Of a stretch of DNA of 64,000 nucleotides, positions 38,010-47,134 are shown piece after piece. This stretch comes from Bacillus sp. B15-48 (GTDB lineage Bacteria; Bacillota; Bacilli; Bacillales; Cytobacillaceae), in NCBI RefSeq assembly GCF_016879755.1, contig NZ_WOFU01000002.1, forward strand, positions 372,001-436,000. The letters run 5' to 3'. Position numbers and translations under genes: made by a program. How positions within the stretch are numbered: position 1 is the stretch's first letter; each line of letters starts with the position of its first letter. Under the pieces are notes generated by a model. That model saw only the letters and a list, made by a program, of their open reading frames with translations, was not told where the DNA came from and did not search any database.

Positions 38010-38591
38010 TTATTTATTTTCATTTAATAGTCTGTGAATTTCTGTCATAATTAATTCAGTAGCCTGTTCAGCAGAGCCTTTATTTTTTCTTAAATGTTCC
38101 ATATTAATTGGCCTTCCATAAACCACTTTAAGTTTTCGAAAAGGTCTATATGGACCGATTATTGCACAAGGCACAATTTGCGCTTCCGTTCTGAGCCCAA
38201 AAAAACCTGCGCCAGCGAGACCTTTTCCTAATTCTCCCGTTTTACTTCTCGTTCCTTCAGGAAATAAACCTAATACCTTTCCCTCTTTTAAAATAGAAAT
38301 GCCTTTTCTTAGTGCCTCACGGTCACTCATCCCTCTTTTTACCGGAAATGCATTAACATGATGAATAATCTTCCCAAAAACTGGGAGCGAGAACAATTCT
38401 TCTTTAGCCATAAAATGAACTGGTCTAGGAGCCATCATCCCAACGATGATTGGATCTAAAATATCAATGTGATTGGAACATAAAAGAACTCCGCCATCTA
38501 ATGGGATATTTTCTCTACCAATCACCTCGACACGATAAAAAGGTTTAAATATCCCATAAACAGCCGATTTTGCCAAATCATAAAAAGTCAC
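38010..38591 (-). CDS. 1-acyl-sn-glycerol-3-phosphate acyltransferase (PlsC-like)
   Basis: A 193-aa lysophosphatidic acid acyltransferase of the PlsC family, making phosphatidic acid. The catalytic motif is NHIDILD (H-x4-D; 37-43). The [15 protein letters not shown] motif (about 115-129) binds the glycerol phosphate. It overlaps cmk by 4 nt, so they are translationally coupled. B. subtilis has its plsC elsewhere and ypfD follows cmk directly, so the family member here is an addition to that order, as seen in some other Bacillaceae. Confidence 0.9.
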   Translation of the reverse strand: MTFYDLAKSAVYGIFKPFYRVEVIGRENIPLDGGVLLCSNHIDILDPIIVGMMAPRPVHFMAKEELFSLPVFGKIIHHVNAFPVKRGMSDREALRKGISILKEGKVLGLFPEGTRSKTGELGKGLAGAGFFGLRTEAQIVPCAIIGPYRPFRKLKVVYGRPINMEHLRKNKGSAEQATELIMTEIHRLLNENK

Positions 38592-39268
38592 TTTCCCCCA
38601 AACCTTTCATAGGCAAGCTTTACAATTTTATCAACGACCTGTTGGATTGCCATAGAAGTTGTATCAATTTCAACAGCATCTTCTGCTTTTTTTAATGGGG
38701 CGACTTCGCGCTCAGAATCAATTTTATCTCTTAACGCTATTTCATCTTTTAACTTTTCTAAATCGGATGGATATCCTTTTTTCAAGTTTTCATCATGTCT
38801 TCGTTGGGCTCTCTCTTCCACACTAGCAAGTAAAAAGATTTTCACTTCAGCATTCGGAAGGACATGTGTACCAATATCTCTTCCATCCATCACAACACCG
38901 GCCTGTTCAGCTAATTGCTGTTGTTGCTTTACCATTTCTTTCCTTACTAATTCATGTGCAGAAACGGTCGAAACATTATTGGTCACGATGGCTGTTCGAA
39001 TCACATTTGTAACATTTTCTCCATCTAAAAAAACAAGCTGTCCTTCCTTCCCTGGCAATAACTCAATTGTTGATTTTAGTAAAAGGTTCAATAAAGCCTG
39101 TTCATCCCCAAGACCGACACCATTGTTCATTGCCTTATAAGTTAGAGCTCTATACATCGCTCCGGTATCAATATAGATATACCCAAGTTTCTCTGCCACG
39201 ATTTTGGCAACCGTACTTTTCCCAGCAGCTGCTGGTCCATCAATAGCTATTGATATTTTCCTATCCAT
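38588..39268 (-). CDS. cmk: (d)CMP kinase
   Basis: Phosphorylates CMP and dCMP. The P-loop GPAAAGKST lies at ~11-19 and the substrate motifs [15 protein letters not shown] and [21 protein letters not shown] follow. ATG 39268 gives 226 aa with AGGAGG a few nt upstream; an ATG at 39298 lacks support. It overlaps the plsC-like gene by 4 nt. ypfA, which lies between ypfB and ypeB in B. subtilis, is not found here. Confidence 0.95.
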   Translation of the reverse strand: MDRKISIAIDGPAAAGKSTVAKIVAEKLGYIYIDTGAMYRALTYKAMNNGVGLGDEQALLNLLLKSTIELLPGKEGQLVFLDGENVTNVIRTAIVTNNVSTVSAHELVRKEMVKQQQQLAEQAGVVMDGRDIGTHVLPNAEVKIFLLASVEERAQRRHDENLKKGYPSDLEKLKDEIALRDKIDSEREVAPLKKAEDAVEIDTTSMAIQQVVDKIVKLAYERFGGK

Positions 39269-39346
39269 AATGCCTCCTATTACAACAGGTGTAAACAATC
39301 TCCACTATTTATTTTAACACAAGATAAGTTTCTACTAACAAGAAAA

Positions 39347-39373
39347 AGAAAGCAGGTCATCTTCCTGCTTTCT
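39347..39373 (-). terminator. Terminator after ypfB
   Basis: A 10-bp stem AGAAAGCAGG / CCTGCTTTCT with a 7-nt loop and a TTTTCTTG tail on the minus strand, overlapping the ypfB stop codon region. Confidence 0.85.
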
Positions 39374-39557
39374 AATTTCCCTTTCCCCATATCGTTTCAA
39401 CCGATTCAGTCCCTTTTTCCTTCACTACCCCTTCATATTGAGTGATTACTTTAAGTTCAGGCAAAACATTTAGCTGATGGAAGAAAAGCTGGGTAATAAA
39501 CAGAAAAACAAATTGAATAATAGCTAATTTAATCAAAATCCTCTCAACTGTTTTCAC
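39372..39557 (-). CDS. ypfB: Small membrane protein YpfB (DUF5359)
   Basis: A 61-aa protein with one TM helix (about 7-25) and a charged C-terminus (YEGVVKEKGTESVETI), matching the YpfB/DUF5359 family by position next to ypeB and cmk. Function is unknown. The terminator at 39347-39373 follows directly. Confidence 0.75.
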   Translation of the reverse strand: MKTVERILIKLAIIQFVFLFITQLFFHQLNVLPELKVITQYEGVVKEKGTESVETIWGKGN

Positions 39558-39627
39558 AAACTTCCCTCACTCCTCCCTGTTATTATGGGAAGATAAAACA
39601 GTAATTATCCCTTTTTAAACTTCGAGT

Positions 39628-39653
39628 GAGGAAAAGGCTGCAGCCTTTTCCTC
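39628..39653 (-). terminator. Terminator-like palindrome after ypeB
   Basis: A palindrome GAGGAAAAGGCTG / CAGCCTTTTCCTC right after the ypeB stop can form a 12-13 bp stem with almost no loop. The following U-tract is poor, so termination may be inefficient. Confidence 0.55.
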
Positions 39654-39654
39654 C

Positions 39655-41004
39655 TCAAACGACGTCCTCATAAATTTGTTCTGCGTTATGGAGTTTTTCT
39701 ACTTTTTCTTCGACGCCATTCTCTGCATTAATATAGATTCGATAAGTATCATTCCCTAAAACCCCTATAAACTCATGACATAATACTTCCTCACTCAAAT
39801 CATTAAGGATGACTCCTAAACGCTCCTCCATAATTTCTACATTCGGATTCACTTTCTTCTTTGCATCAGAAGCAGTCAACACTGGCTCAGCTACCTCTCT
39901 TTCATGATGCGATTTTAAATAATCTGCAGCAGAAAAACCGATCACATCTCCATTATCAAGAGCAACCTTAACCCTTATTGCATCCGGATAGATTCTCACA
40001 TCATCTTTCGTGCCTACAAAAGTAAAAACACCCATATTATCATATTGTGCACTTTCAAATAGATCTAAGTCCTCAAAGTCATGTTCCTTTAGAAATTGAA
40101 TTGCCTTTTCACTAGCTTCATTTAAACTAATACTTTGTTTATCTACATCTCTGGAAACTAAAAACCAGATTGGATAACCGCCTTTTTTTGTAATGTCCAT
40201 TGTCGAATGGACCTTATTTTTCTTATCTTCTAAATCCACACTGAAAAATCCGTAATTTGAACCTTCTCCATTTTCAGTGATTCTTTCCTCAACTCTATCT
40301 CCCGGAGAAGCCCATTTTTTAGCAATTTCAAGCGCTTCATTCTGATCTATTTCTTTTCCCTTTAAATACTTAAAATTCTCATCCTTTTTTTTCAACGAAA
40401 CCATTCCAGCACCAAACTTTGTTTCTGAATAGCTTTCTACCGTTTTCTCTACTGTTTTAAAACCATCAATAATCGTATTATCTGCTGGTGCTCCTTCAGT
40501 AGCTAATGCTAATTCTACATCCATCCATGTTAAATGATTCTTAAGCACCATGTGCTGAACTTTTCGAAGATCATTTTGTATTTTAGCTGATTCTTCATAT
40601 AAAGACTGTAACGTTTCATATTCTTCATTAGTTAAAGGCTCATCATCTAAATCACGTATGGCTGTCTTATAAGCAAAATTACCAACATTCGCCAGAAACT
40701 CTTCCGTTTTGTTAAAAGGAACTAGTGTTAAGGGAAGTTGCCCAACATCACTATGTGCTGTAGATGTGATTTTCCAAACTTCAGCAAGAGCAGGTGATAG
40801 CGAGCTCCTAGAGCTCATCGCTAATGAAGTTCCAATTTTATCGTTTAATAAATCCATTTGAAACGTTAAATCATGAAAAGCTCTTTGATAATTATTTTCT
40901 GCATTTTGTAGGATTGCATTTTTTTCTTGATGTTCTTGATAGCCCCAAACTGCTGTACCGGCAATTCCAATCGTTAGAATCGTAATCAAGATTCCTCTTA
41001 GCAA
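39655..41004 (-). CDS. ypeB: Germination protein YpeB
   Basis: A 449-aa membrane-anchored protein with an N-terminal TM (ILITILTIGIAGTAVWGY) and three PepSY-like modules in the C-terminal half (~220-449). It is needed in dormant spores for stability of the cortex-lytic enzyme SleB, and the two are always adjacent; here sleB is 12 bp upstream. Expression in B. subtilis is in the forespore (sigma-G). The N-terminal helical region is the presumed SleB-binding part. Confidence 0.95.
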   Translation of the reverse strand: MLRGILITILTIGIAGTAVWGYQEHQEKNAILQNAENNYQRAFHDLTFQMDLLNDKIGTSLAMSSRSSLSPALAEVWKITSTAHSDVGQLPLTLVPFNKTEEFLANVGNFAYKTAIRDLDDEPLTNEEYETLQSLYEESAKIQNDLRKVQHMVLKNHLTWMDVELALATEGAPADNTIIDGFKTVEKTVESYSETKFGAGMVSLKKKDENFKYLKGKEIDQNEALEIAKKWASPGDRVEERITENGEGSNYGFFSVDLEDKKNKVHSTMDITKKGGYPIWFLVSRDVDKQSISLNEASEKAIQFLKEHDFEDLDLFESAQYDNMGVFTFVGTKDDVRIYPDAIRVKVALDNGDVIGFSAADYLKSHHEREVAEPVLTASDAKKKVNPNVEIMEERLGVILNDLSEEVLCHEFIGVLGNDTYRIYINAENGVEEKVEKLHNAEQIYEDVV

Positions 41005-41016
41005 AATTCTCCACCT

Positions 41017-42033
41017 CTATTTACAAAAAATATGTTTTCCGATTTTCTTAATTTGAGGTCTTCCCCAAATCCAGCTGCTTGTAGCCGTGTCTGGATTAAA
41101 GTAATACAAAGCTTCACCAGTGGGATCCACTCCATTTATAGCGTCTAAAACTGCTTTTCTAGCGGTATCATTTGGTGTAAGCCATATTTGACCATCCGCG
41201 ACCGCGGTAAAAGCTAGAGGTTCAAAAATGACACCAGAAACCGTATTAGGAAATGTTGCACTTTCCAGTCGGTTAATAATGACAGCAGCAACCGCGACCT
41301 GCCCCTCATACGGTTCTCCGCGTGCTTCACCATACACAGCATTCGCCATCAACTGAATGTCATTTTGCGAGAATCCATTCGGTGTATTCGCTGCTGTTAC
41401 TTTTGATGTACCACCATTTTGTTCTGGCGCTTGTTGCTGTTGTTGTCCCTGGTCTCCTTGTTCTGGCGCTTGTTGCTGTTGTTGTCCCTGGTCTCCTTGT
41501 TCTGGCGTCTGTTGCTGTTGCTGTCCCTGGTCTCCTTGTTCTGGCGTCTGTTGCTGTTGTTGTCCCTGGTCTCCTTGTTGCGGTGTTCTCGGCTGCTCAC
41601 CTTCCGTACCTGGTTGAGCTTTTTTCTGTTTCGGGACACCACCTTGCTTTTTCAAATCCATCCCGCCGTAGTGGCTAAACTTATTCCCCTGATTGATTTG
41701 TTTTTTTACATGGTTTTCATGATACTGGGTTGCCCTAACTAGCATTTCCTTTGTTTTTTCGCCAGCAAGTCCATCAACTTTTAACCCAAATTCATGTTGA
41801 AAGTTTCTAAGGGCCCAATATGTTCCCCAGCCAAAAACACCATCAATTTCTCGATTGTAAAACCCGATATACTGAAGCCTAGATTGTAATTCTAAGACAT
41901 CATCTCCCACGGCTCCCTGTTGGATAACTTGATCTGAAAATGCTTCTGCTTGTTTCTCAAAACTACTAAAAGGAAACAGAGTGATAATTAGAACTAGAAC
42001 TATAACCACTTTAAAAATCGATTGGATTTTCAC
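41017..42033 (-). CDS. sleB: Spore cortex-lytic enzyme SleB
   Basis: A lytic transglycosylase that breaks cortex peptidoglycan during germination. Its 338 aa comprise a signal peptide (about 1-31), a peptidoglycan-binding domain (~38-105, DDVLELQSRLQYIGFYNREIDG), a long Gln-rich linker (~150-215) and the Hydrolase_2 catalytic domain (~220-338). The catalytic Glu is E236 in AVYGEARGEP. The linker holds four tandem 13-residue repeats (GDQGQQQQQTPEQ/APEQ), unusually long for SleB. It is partnered with ypeB 12 bp downstream. Confidence 0.95.
   Translation of the reverse strand: MKIQSIFKVVIVLVLIITLFPFSSFEKQAEAFSDQVIQQGAVGDDVLELQSRLQYIGFYNREIDGVFGWGTYWALRNFQHEFGLKVDGLAGEKTKEMLVRATQYHENHVKKQINQGNKFSHYGGMDLKKQGGVPKQKKAQPGTEGEQPRTPQQGDQGQQQQQTPEQGDQGQQQQQTPEQGDQGQQQQQAPEQGDQGQQQQQAPEQNGGTSKVTAANTPNGFSQNDIQLMANAVYGEARGEPYEGQVAVAAVIINRLESATFPNTVSGVIFEPLAFTAVADGQIWLTPNDTARKAVLDAINGVDPTGEALYYFNPDTATSSWIWGRPQIKKIGKHIFCK
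41421..41576 (-). repeat. Four tandem 39-bp repeats in the sleB linker
   Basis: Four in-frame copies of a 39-bp unit encode GDQGQQQQQTPEQ (two copies with TPEQ, two with APEQ); a degenerate fifth begins near 41577. Copies differ at a few bases. They lie wholly in sleB between the peptidoglycan-binding and catalytic domains. Copy number is likely to vary between strains by slippage. Confidence 0.93.
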
Positions 42034-42119
42034 GAATAACCCTCCATGATGTTTACTAGTAACATTTAGATTAAGCTTATATTTTGTAAAATGTGGGGTT
42101 TTATACTAAAAAACAAAAA

Positions 42120-42145
42120 AAAACCTCATTTCCCTGAAATAAAGG
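42120..42145 (-). terminator. Terminator overlapping the prsW stop
   Basis: Imperfect stem AACCT-TATTT / AAAT-AGGTT with a 5-nt loop and a TTTTTTTTTG tail on the minus strand. The 5' arm is inside the last codons of prsW, so the stop codon lies within the hairpin. Confidence 0.75.
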
Positions 42146-42824
42146 TTTTTTCAAACATAACATGATTCTCTTGATAATGTTTTGTGCTCATTATCCGGGC
42201 TTTTTTTACTTTCTTTAATCCTAAGTACCAAAGGAAAACCATAAATGGAATCATTAATAACAGCCAGTCTTCACGTGTTATTAATATATAATTGTAACTT
42301 CCGTGTAATAGAACAGGAATAAAAAGTGATAAAAACAACATTTTATTCTTTGATTCTGTCGAGAATTTGCTTTTTCCAAGATAATAGCCCATAATAACGC
42401 CAAATAATGCATGACTTGAAACAGGTAAGAGCGCACGGCCAAGTGCATATTCTAATCCATTTGCAAATAGATAAAAAATATTCTCTACAGTAGCAAAACC
42501 TAATGAAACAGCTGCTCCGTAAACGATGCCATCATATGGCTCATCAAATGAAACATGTTGGTAAACGGTGTAAAACAAGATGAACCATTTAAAGAACTCT
42601 TCAAGAAAGCCCATTGTAAAAAAAGGCTCAAAAAATAATCCTTGCATTACGTTTTCCTCTTTAAGGACATACTGGATAAACATAATTGGAAAAACGAGCA
42701 AGGAACCGAATATAAACGTTTTAAACACAACAGAGATTGGCTCTGAATCGTATTGATCCTTTAAGTAGAAAAAACTCAGGAGTGCCAAGCCAGGAGCAAT
42801 CCCAGCAGCAACAATTCCAAGCAT
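42126..42824 (-). CDS. prsW: Intramembrane site-1 protease PrsW
   Basis: A 232-aa polytopic protease with the PrsW glutamate/histidine motifs: EEFFKW (~95-100), ENIFYLF (~118-124) and [13 protein letters not shown] (~139-151). In B. subtilis PrsW cuts the anti-sigma factor RsiW at site 1 to activate sigma-W. It matches YpdC by position beside sleB and ansA. About eight TM helices are visible. Confidence 0.92.
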   Translation of the reverse strand: MLGIVAAGIAPGLALLSFFYLKDQYDSEPISVVFKTFIFGSLLVFPIMFIQYVLKEENVMQGLFFEPFFTMGFLEEFFKWFILFYTVYQHVSFDEPYDGIVYGAAVSLGFATVENIFYLFANGLEYALGRALLPVSSHALFGVIMGYYLGKSKFSTESKNKMLFLSLFIPVLLHGSYNYILITREDWLLLMIPFMVFLWYLGLKKVKKARIMSTKHYQENHVMFEKTFISGK

Positions 42825-42920
42825 CCGGCGATCCTCTTTTCAATTTTTTTATAATCGTACCACGATATAAGCAGAAAGAAAATGGATTATCTAGTTTTAA
42901 TTGCAAGGAGGTTTCAATTA

Positions 42921-43889
42921 ATGAAAAATATACTTTTAATCCATACTGGCGGAACAATTTCAATGAGTGAAGATACAAGCGGCAATGTGAAACCAGGAGC
43001 GAAAAATCCTTTAACAGAAGTCGGAGAACTTTTGAGCAGCTTAGCAAACCTAATTATTGAAGAACCGTTTAACCTTCCATCTCCACATATCACATCAAAT
43101 GAAATGATCGTCCTAAAAAAAATTCTCGAACGCTACAACGAGCAAGCAGAAATAGACGGAGCAGTTATTACACATGGGACAGATACACTTGAAGAGACAG
43201 CTTTCTTCCTAGACCTTACAGTTCAAGTGGAATTTCCGATTGTTGTTACCGGAGCTATGCGCTCAAGTAACGAAATAGGTTCTGATGGCCTTTATAACCT
43301 TATTTCTTCAATAAGAGTTGCTTCAAGTAACGAAGCACAGAATAAAGGGGTACTTGTTGTATTAAACGATGAAATTCATACGCCAGAGAATGTAACAAAA
43401 ACACATACAAGCAATGTCTCAACCTTTCAAAGTCCACAATTCGGACCGATTGGAATCGTTACAAAACGCGGCATTTTTTTCCACCATATGCCATCCGTTC
43501 GAAAAAAGTACAATATCTCTAATCCCTCCAAGCAGGTTTTCCTTTTAAAAGCACATACCGGAATGGATTCCTCTCTCCTCTTAGCTGCAAGGGATTTAAA
43601 GGTGGATGGTATCGTAATTGAAGCTCTCGGGCAGGGAAACATGCCTCCTGCTACAATGCCAGGGATAAAGTCTTTGCTTGAAGCACAAATCCCTGTAGTT
43701 ATTGTCTCTAGGGCATTTAATGGGATTGTACAGGATACATATGCATATGCGGGCGGTGGCAAACGCTTGAAAGAAATGGGCGTGATTTTTGCTAATGGCC
43801 TAAACGGACAAAAGGCTAGAATAAAATTGTTGATTGCTCTTACAAATACGAATGATATGAAAGAAATTGAAAAGATATTTAGTTTTTAA
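42921..43889 (+). CDS. ansA: L-asparaginase, type I
   Basis: Hydrolyses asparagine to aspartate and ammonia. The first active-site Thr is T12 in HTGGTIS and the second motif THGTDT is at ~84-89. Length 322 aa. ATG 42921 is chosen because AAGGAGG lies 9 nt upstream. It is on the plus strand, divergent from prsW and convergent with ypdA, without the ansB partner or ansR repressor seen in the B. subtilis ans operon. Confidence 0.94.
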   Translation: MKNILLIHTGGTISMSEDTSGNVKPGAKNPLTEVGELLSSLANLIIEEPFNLPSPHITSNEMIVLKKILERYNEQAEIDGAVITHGTDTLEETAFFLDLTVQVEFPIVVTGAMRSSNEIGSDGLYNLISSIRVASSNEAQNKGVLVVLNDEIHTPENVTKTHTSNVSTFQSPQFGPIGIVTKRGIFFHHMPSVRKKYNISNPSKQVFLLKAHTGMDSSLLLAARDLKVDGIVIEALGQGNMPPATMPGIKSLLEAQIPVVIVSRAFNGIVQDTYAYAGGGKRLKEMGVIFANGLNGQKARIKLLIALTNTNDMKEIEKIFSF

Positions 43890-43958
43890 AGTCAGTCGCA
43901 TCTACTTCGGAGGTTACAAAAGAGAAAAATGAGTATCAAGGTATCAAAATTTAATTGG

Positions 43959-43986
43959 CAGACTGCGTAAGCAGCCTGCCAACAAG
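43959..43986 (-). terminator. Weak terminator-like hairpin after ypdA
   Basis: Stem TTGGCAG-CTGC / GCAG-CTGCCAA with a loop of TTAC on the minus strand, followed only by TTAAATTTTG. It lies just past the ypdA stop, in the convergent gap with ansA, and may serve both genes weakly. Confidence 0.6.
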
Positions 43987-43992
43987 CCATTC

Positions 43993-44973
43993 TTATATTT
44001 CTCTATCCGCTATTATCGCTCGTGCAATCTTTCCACCATGGAAGCGGCCATTTTCAATAAAGATTTCATTCGCATTATTACCTGCAGCTAAGACACCAGC
44101 AATAAAAATCCCTTTGATATTTGTTTCCATCGTATCAGGATTAAATACTGGACGCCCGGTATCATTTTCAATTTGGATGCCCATTTGCATTAAAAAAGGA
44201 TGATCCGGATGATAACCTGTCATTGCAAACACAAAATCATTTTCAATCTTTCGTTCATTGCCTTCTTGTTCATAAATTAGTTCCTTCTCCTTTATTTCCT
44301 TAACATGGGCGTTAAACTGCATGTTAATTACCCCATTTCTGACATGTGAATCAAACTCAGGTAGAATCCATGGTTTGATACTCGGAGAATATTCCTTCCC
44401 TCTATATAAAACGGTAACTTTTGCTCCAGCTTTTACGAGCTCTAAAGCGGCATCAACACTTGAGTTTTTCCCACCAATAACAACCACATCCCTGTCAAAG
44501 TATGGGTGTGCTTCCTTAAAATAATGGGACACTTTTGGGAGGTCCTCCCCTTTAACTCCCAAATAATTAGGATTGTCATAATAACCAGTTGCAATGACAA
44601 CATAAGAGCTTTGATAAACATTTTTATCTGAAACGATTCTATATAATCCATTTTCTTGTTTTGTGACCGACGTAACTTTTTCGAAAGCTTGAATCCGAAG
44701 CTGCTCTCGCTTTGCCACTTCACGATAATAAACTAGAGCTTGATTACGCTTAGGTTTATGCTGTTCTGTTATAAAAGGAATATCGCCAATTGAAAGCTTT
44801 TCACTGCTACTAAAAAAGGTTTGATGTGTCGGATAATGGTATATCGCATTCACTATGCTTCCTTTCTCTATGATGATAGGGTTTTTACCGACCCTTTTTA
44901 ATTCAATCGCTGCTGACAAGCCACATGGCCCACCGCCAACAATCACAACATCCTCATTTTTTATTTTTAACAT
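43993..44973 (-). CDS. ypdA: Bacillithiol disulfide reductase YpdA (Bdr)
   Basis: An FAD-dependent, NADPH-using reductase of 326 aa that reduces oxidised bacillithiol (BSSB). It has an N-terminal FAD loop VVIVGGGPCGLSAAIEL (~9-25) and a second dinucleotide motif VVVIGGKNSSVDAALEL (~168-184). A third stretch (GIFIAGVLAAG) near the end closes the FAD site. It links functionally with bshA and bshB1 near the left end of the window. Confidence 0.92.
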   Translation of the reverse strand: MLKIKNEDVVIVGGGPCGLSAAIELKRVGKNPIIIEKGSIVNAIYHYPTHQTFFSSSEKLSIGDIPFITEQHKPKRNQALVYYREVAKREQLRIQAFEKVTSVTKQENGLYRIVSDKNVYQSSYVVIATGYYDNPNYLGVKGEDLPKVSHYFKEAHPYFDRDVVVIGGKNSSVDAALELVKAGAKVTVLYRGKEYSPSIKPWILPEFDSHVRNGVINMQFNAHVKEIKEKELIYEQEGNERKIENDFVFAMTGYHPDHPFLMQMGIQIENDTGRPVFNPDTMETNIKGIFIAGVLAAGNNANEIFIENGRFHGGKIARAIIADREI

Positions 44974-45019
44974 TATGTTCTTCCTCCCTATGTAACATCA
45001 AGCGTTTTTTTCAACAAAA

Positions 45020-45050
45020 AAATCCCCTACTTAAATGATAGGAGATTTTT
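45020..45050 (-). terminator. Terminator of gudB
   Basis: Stem AAATCTCCTA / TAGGGGATTT (one mismatch) with an 8-nt loop and a TTTTTTG tail on the minus strand, ~20 bp after the gudB stop. Confidence 0.85.
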
Positions 45051-45071
45051 TAAAAGGATTCAACGTGCGAA

Positions 45072-46349
45072 TTAAATCCACCCTCTAAACCTGCTTGCTT
45101 CAGCCATTTTACGAACACCAACCATATAAGCAGCCAAACGCATATCCACTCGTCTGCTTTGGGATGTGTTGTAAATATTATCAAATGCTTTAACCATTAC
45201 TTTTTCGAGCTTTTCTTCAATTTCTTCCTCTGTCCAATAATAACCTTGATTATTTTGAACCCATTCAAAATAGGATACCGTTACTCCACCAGCAGAAGCT
45301 AAGACATCCGGAACTAACAGAATGCCACGATTCGTGAGGATTTCTGTTGCTTCTAACGTAGTAGGACCATTTGCTGCCTCTACAACGATTCTTGCCTTTA
45401 TATTATGTGCATTTTCTTCTGTAATTTGGTTTTCTATTGCAGCTGGGACGAGAATATCACACTCTAATTCCAGTAATTCTTTATTTGTAATTGTATTATT
45501 AAAAAGTTTTGTGACCGTTCCAAAGCTATCGCGGCGGTCAAGTAAATAATCGATATCAAGACCATTTGGATCATATAGTGCACCATACGCATCGGAGATT
45601 CCAACGACTTTTGCCCCTGCATCATGCATAAATTTTGATAAAAAACTTCCAGCGTTTCCAAAACCCTGAACAACAACTTTGGCACCTTTTAAGTCAATTC
45701 CCCGCTTCTTTGCTGCTTCATGGATACAAATGGTTACTCCTTTAGCTGTTGCTGACTCGCGACCATGTGAACCTCCGAGAACAAGAGGTTTCCCAGTAAT
45801 AAATCCAGGGGAATTAAATTCATCTATTCGACTATATTCATCCATCATCCACGCCATTATTTGCGAATTTGTAAAGACGTCTGGAGCTGGAATATCCTTT
45901 GTCGGTCCAACAATTTGACTAATTGCACGGACATAACCCCGACTCAAACGCTCCAATTCTCGAAAACTCATATCTCGCGGGTCGCAAATAATCCCGCCTT
46001 TTCCTCCACCGTAAGGTAAATCTACAATTCCACATTTCAAACTCATCCATATTGATAGCGCTTTCACTTCTTTTTCGGTAACATTTGGATGGAAACGGAT
46101 TCCACCTTTTGTAGGACCAACTGCATCGTTATGCTGTGCTCTGTAACCAGTGAAAACTTTGACCTTACCATCATCCATTCTGACAGGAATTTTTACGGTC
46201 ATCATCCTTAACGGTTCCTTCAAAAGTTCAAAAACCTCATCCGGATAACCAAGCTTTTCTAAAGCCTTATGAATTACAGTTTGCGTAGAGCGCAGGACGT
46301 CAAATTTCTGATCTGTATTTACGTTCCCGTCATTTTGTGCAGCTACCAT
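45072..46349 (-). CDS. gudB: NAD-specific glutamate dehydrogenase
   Basis: A 425-aa glutamate dehydrogenase. The catalytic Lys lies in the PYGGGKGGI loop; the NAD fold follows from VVVQGFGNAGSFLSKFMHDAGA. Laboratory B. subtilis 168 gudB is inactive because of a 9-bp duplication that doubles VKA; here EKEVKALSIWMS has VKA once, so the enzyme should be active. It lies between ypdA and mecB, the gudB (not rocG) context. SD GGAGG precedes ATG 46349. Confidence 0.94.
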   Translation of the reverse strand: MVAAQNDGNVNTDQKFDVLRSTQTVIHKALEKLGYPDEVFELLKEPLRMMTVKIPVRMDDGKVKVFTGYRAQHNDAVGPTKGGIRFHPNVTEKEVKALSIWMSLKCGIVDLPYGGGKGGIICDPRDMSFRELERLSRGYVRAISQIVGPTKDIPAPDVFTNSQIMAWMMDEYSRIDEFNSPGFITGKPLVLGGSHGRESATAKGVTICIHEAAKKRGIDLKGAKVVVQGFGNAGSFLSKFMHDAGAKVVGISDAYGALYDPNGLDIDYLLDRRDSFGTVTKLFNNTITNKELLELECDILVPAAIENQITEENAHNIKARIVVEAANGPTTLEATEILTNRGILLVPDVLASAGGVTVSYFEWVQNNQGYYWTEEEIEEKLEKVMVKAFDNIYNTSQSRRVDMRLAAYMVGVRKMAEASRFRGWI

Positions 46350-46432
46350 TCTTGAAATCCTCCTAAATACGGTTGTAGTACGCTTTCATGACATAGTATA
46401 CACCTTTCGTTTTTTAATGCAAGAAAAAAGCG

Positions 46433-46460
46433 AAACAGCAGTCGATTCTGACTGCTGTTT
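46433..46460 (-). terminator. Terminator overlapping the mecB stop
   Basis: An 11-bp stem AAACAGCAGTC / GACTGCTGTTT with a 6-nt loop and CGCTTTTTTC tail on the minus strand. Its 5' arm overlaps the stop codon of mecB. Confidence 0.88.
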
Positions 46461-47034
46461 AGTAAAAATGTTTCACTAGCTCTTTGACTGCATTTTCTTT
46501 AATGATTTCTTTTCCATACTCCATCAAACGATGAATACTAAATATAGATGGGTTACCGTATTCAGCTAATAAAGAAACTGCTTTCTCAGCATCTAATTGG
46601 TGATTATTCATCGACAAATAATATATTTGCTTTAAGCTGTACAAGCTTCCGCCTTCAATACCAGCATCAAACATCCGTTTCGCTAATTGGATGACGTGAT
46701 CAATATCCGAAAATTCGAATAAGATAATTTCCCGTCCTTCCATTGTAACTTGCATTTCAATAAAGCCATCATCTACGTAATCCTCTTGATAATCTTCATT
46801 CATTGTTACAATCATGACCATGCCTTGTGCTTGAAGTGAAAAAATCTCTACAGCAACTGTTCCAAGAATTTCTAAATCAAATTCATCACTGGCTTCTTCG
46901 AGCATATCATGAAAAAGTTGATTCCATTTCATTGAATCTTTCCATATATCTTCCTTTGTCAACCCACGATCCGATAAATCGTCCGTCGTTAGAAATATTT
47001 TAATTTTGTTATATGTTAACCTTTCTAAGCGCAT
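46459..47034 (-). CDS. mecB: Adaptor protein MecB/YpbH (MecA paralogue)
   Basis: A 191-aa MecA-family adaptor that delivers substrates to ClpCP. The N-terminal domain (MRLERLTYNKIKIFLTTDDLSDRG) and the C-terminal clamp (~100-191) are both present, separated by an acidic linker. By context beside gudB and ypbG it is YpbH/MecB, not MecA. ReoY and YpiA elsewhere in this window also feed ClpCP. Confidence 0.9.
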   Translation of the reverse strand: MRLERLTYNKIKIFLTTDDLSDRGLTKEDIWKDSMKWNQLFHDMLEEASDEFDLEILGTVAVEIFSLQAQGMVMIVTMNEDYQEDYVDDGFIEMQVTMEGREIILFEFSDIDHVIQLAKRMFDAGIEGGSLYSLKQIYYLSMNNHQLDAEKAVSLLAEYGNPSIFSIHRLMEYGKEIIKENAVKELVKHFY

Positions 47035-47134
47035 AATTTATGCCCCCTGCCGTCAACGGAACTCTTGTTTATAGTCTATGAATTTATTCCAAGATGGTGA
47101 GTTCTTTTGTCATGAGTTAAGCATAATCACTTAA

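Noticed and set aside
41357-41678. Cys-rich and Leu-rich plus-strand ORFs opposite the sleB repeats.
   Set aside because: They are antisense translations of the Gln-rich 39-bp repeats; no SD and sleB is clearly the real gene.
42737-43047. Opposing ORFs in the prsW-ansA gap.
   Set aside because: They overlap the start regions of two recognised genes and lack SDs.
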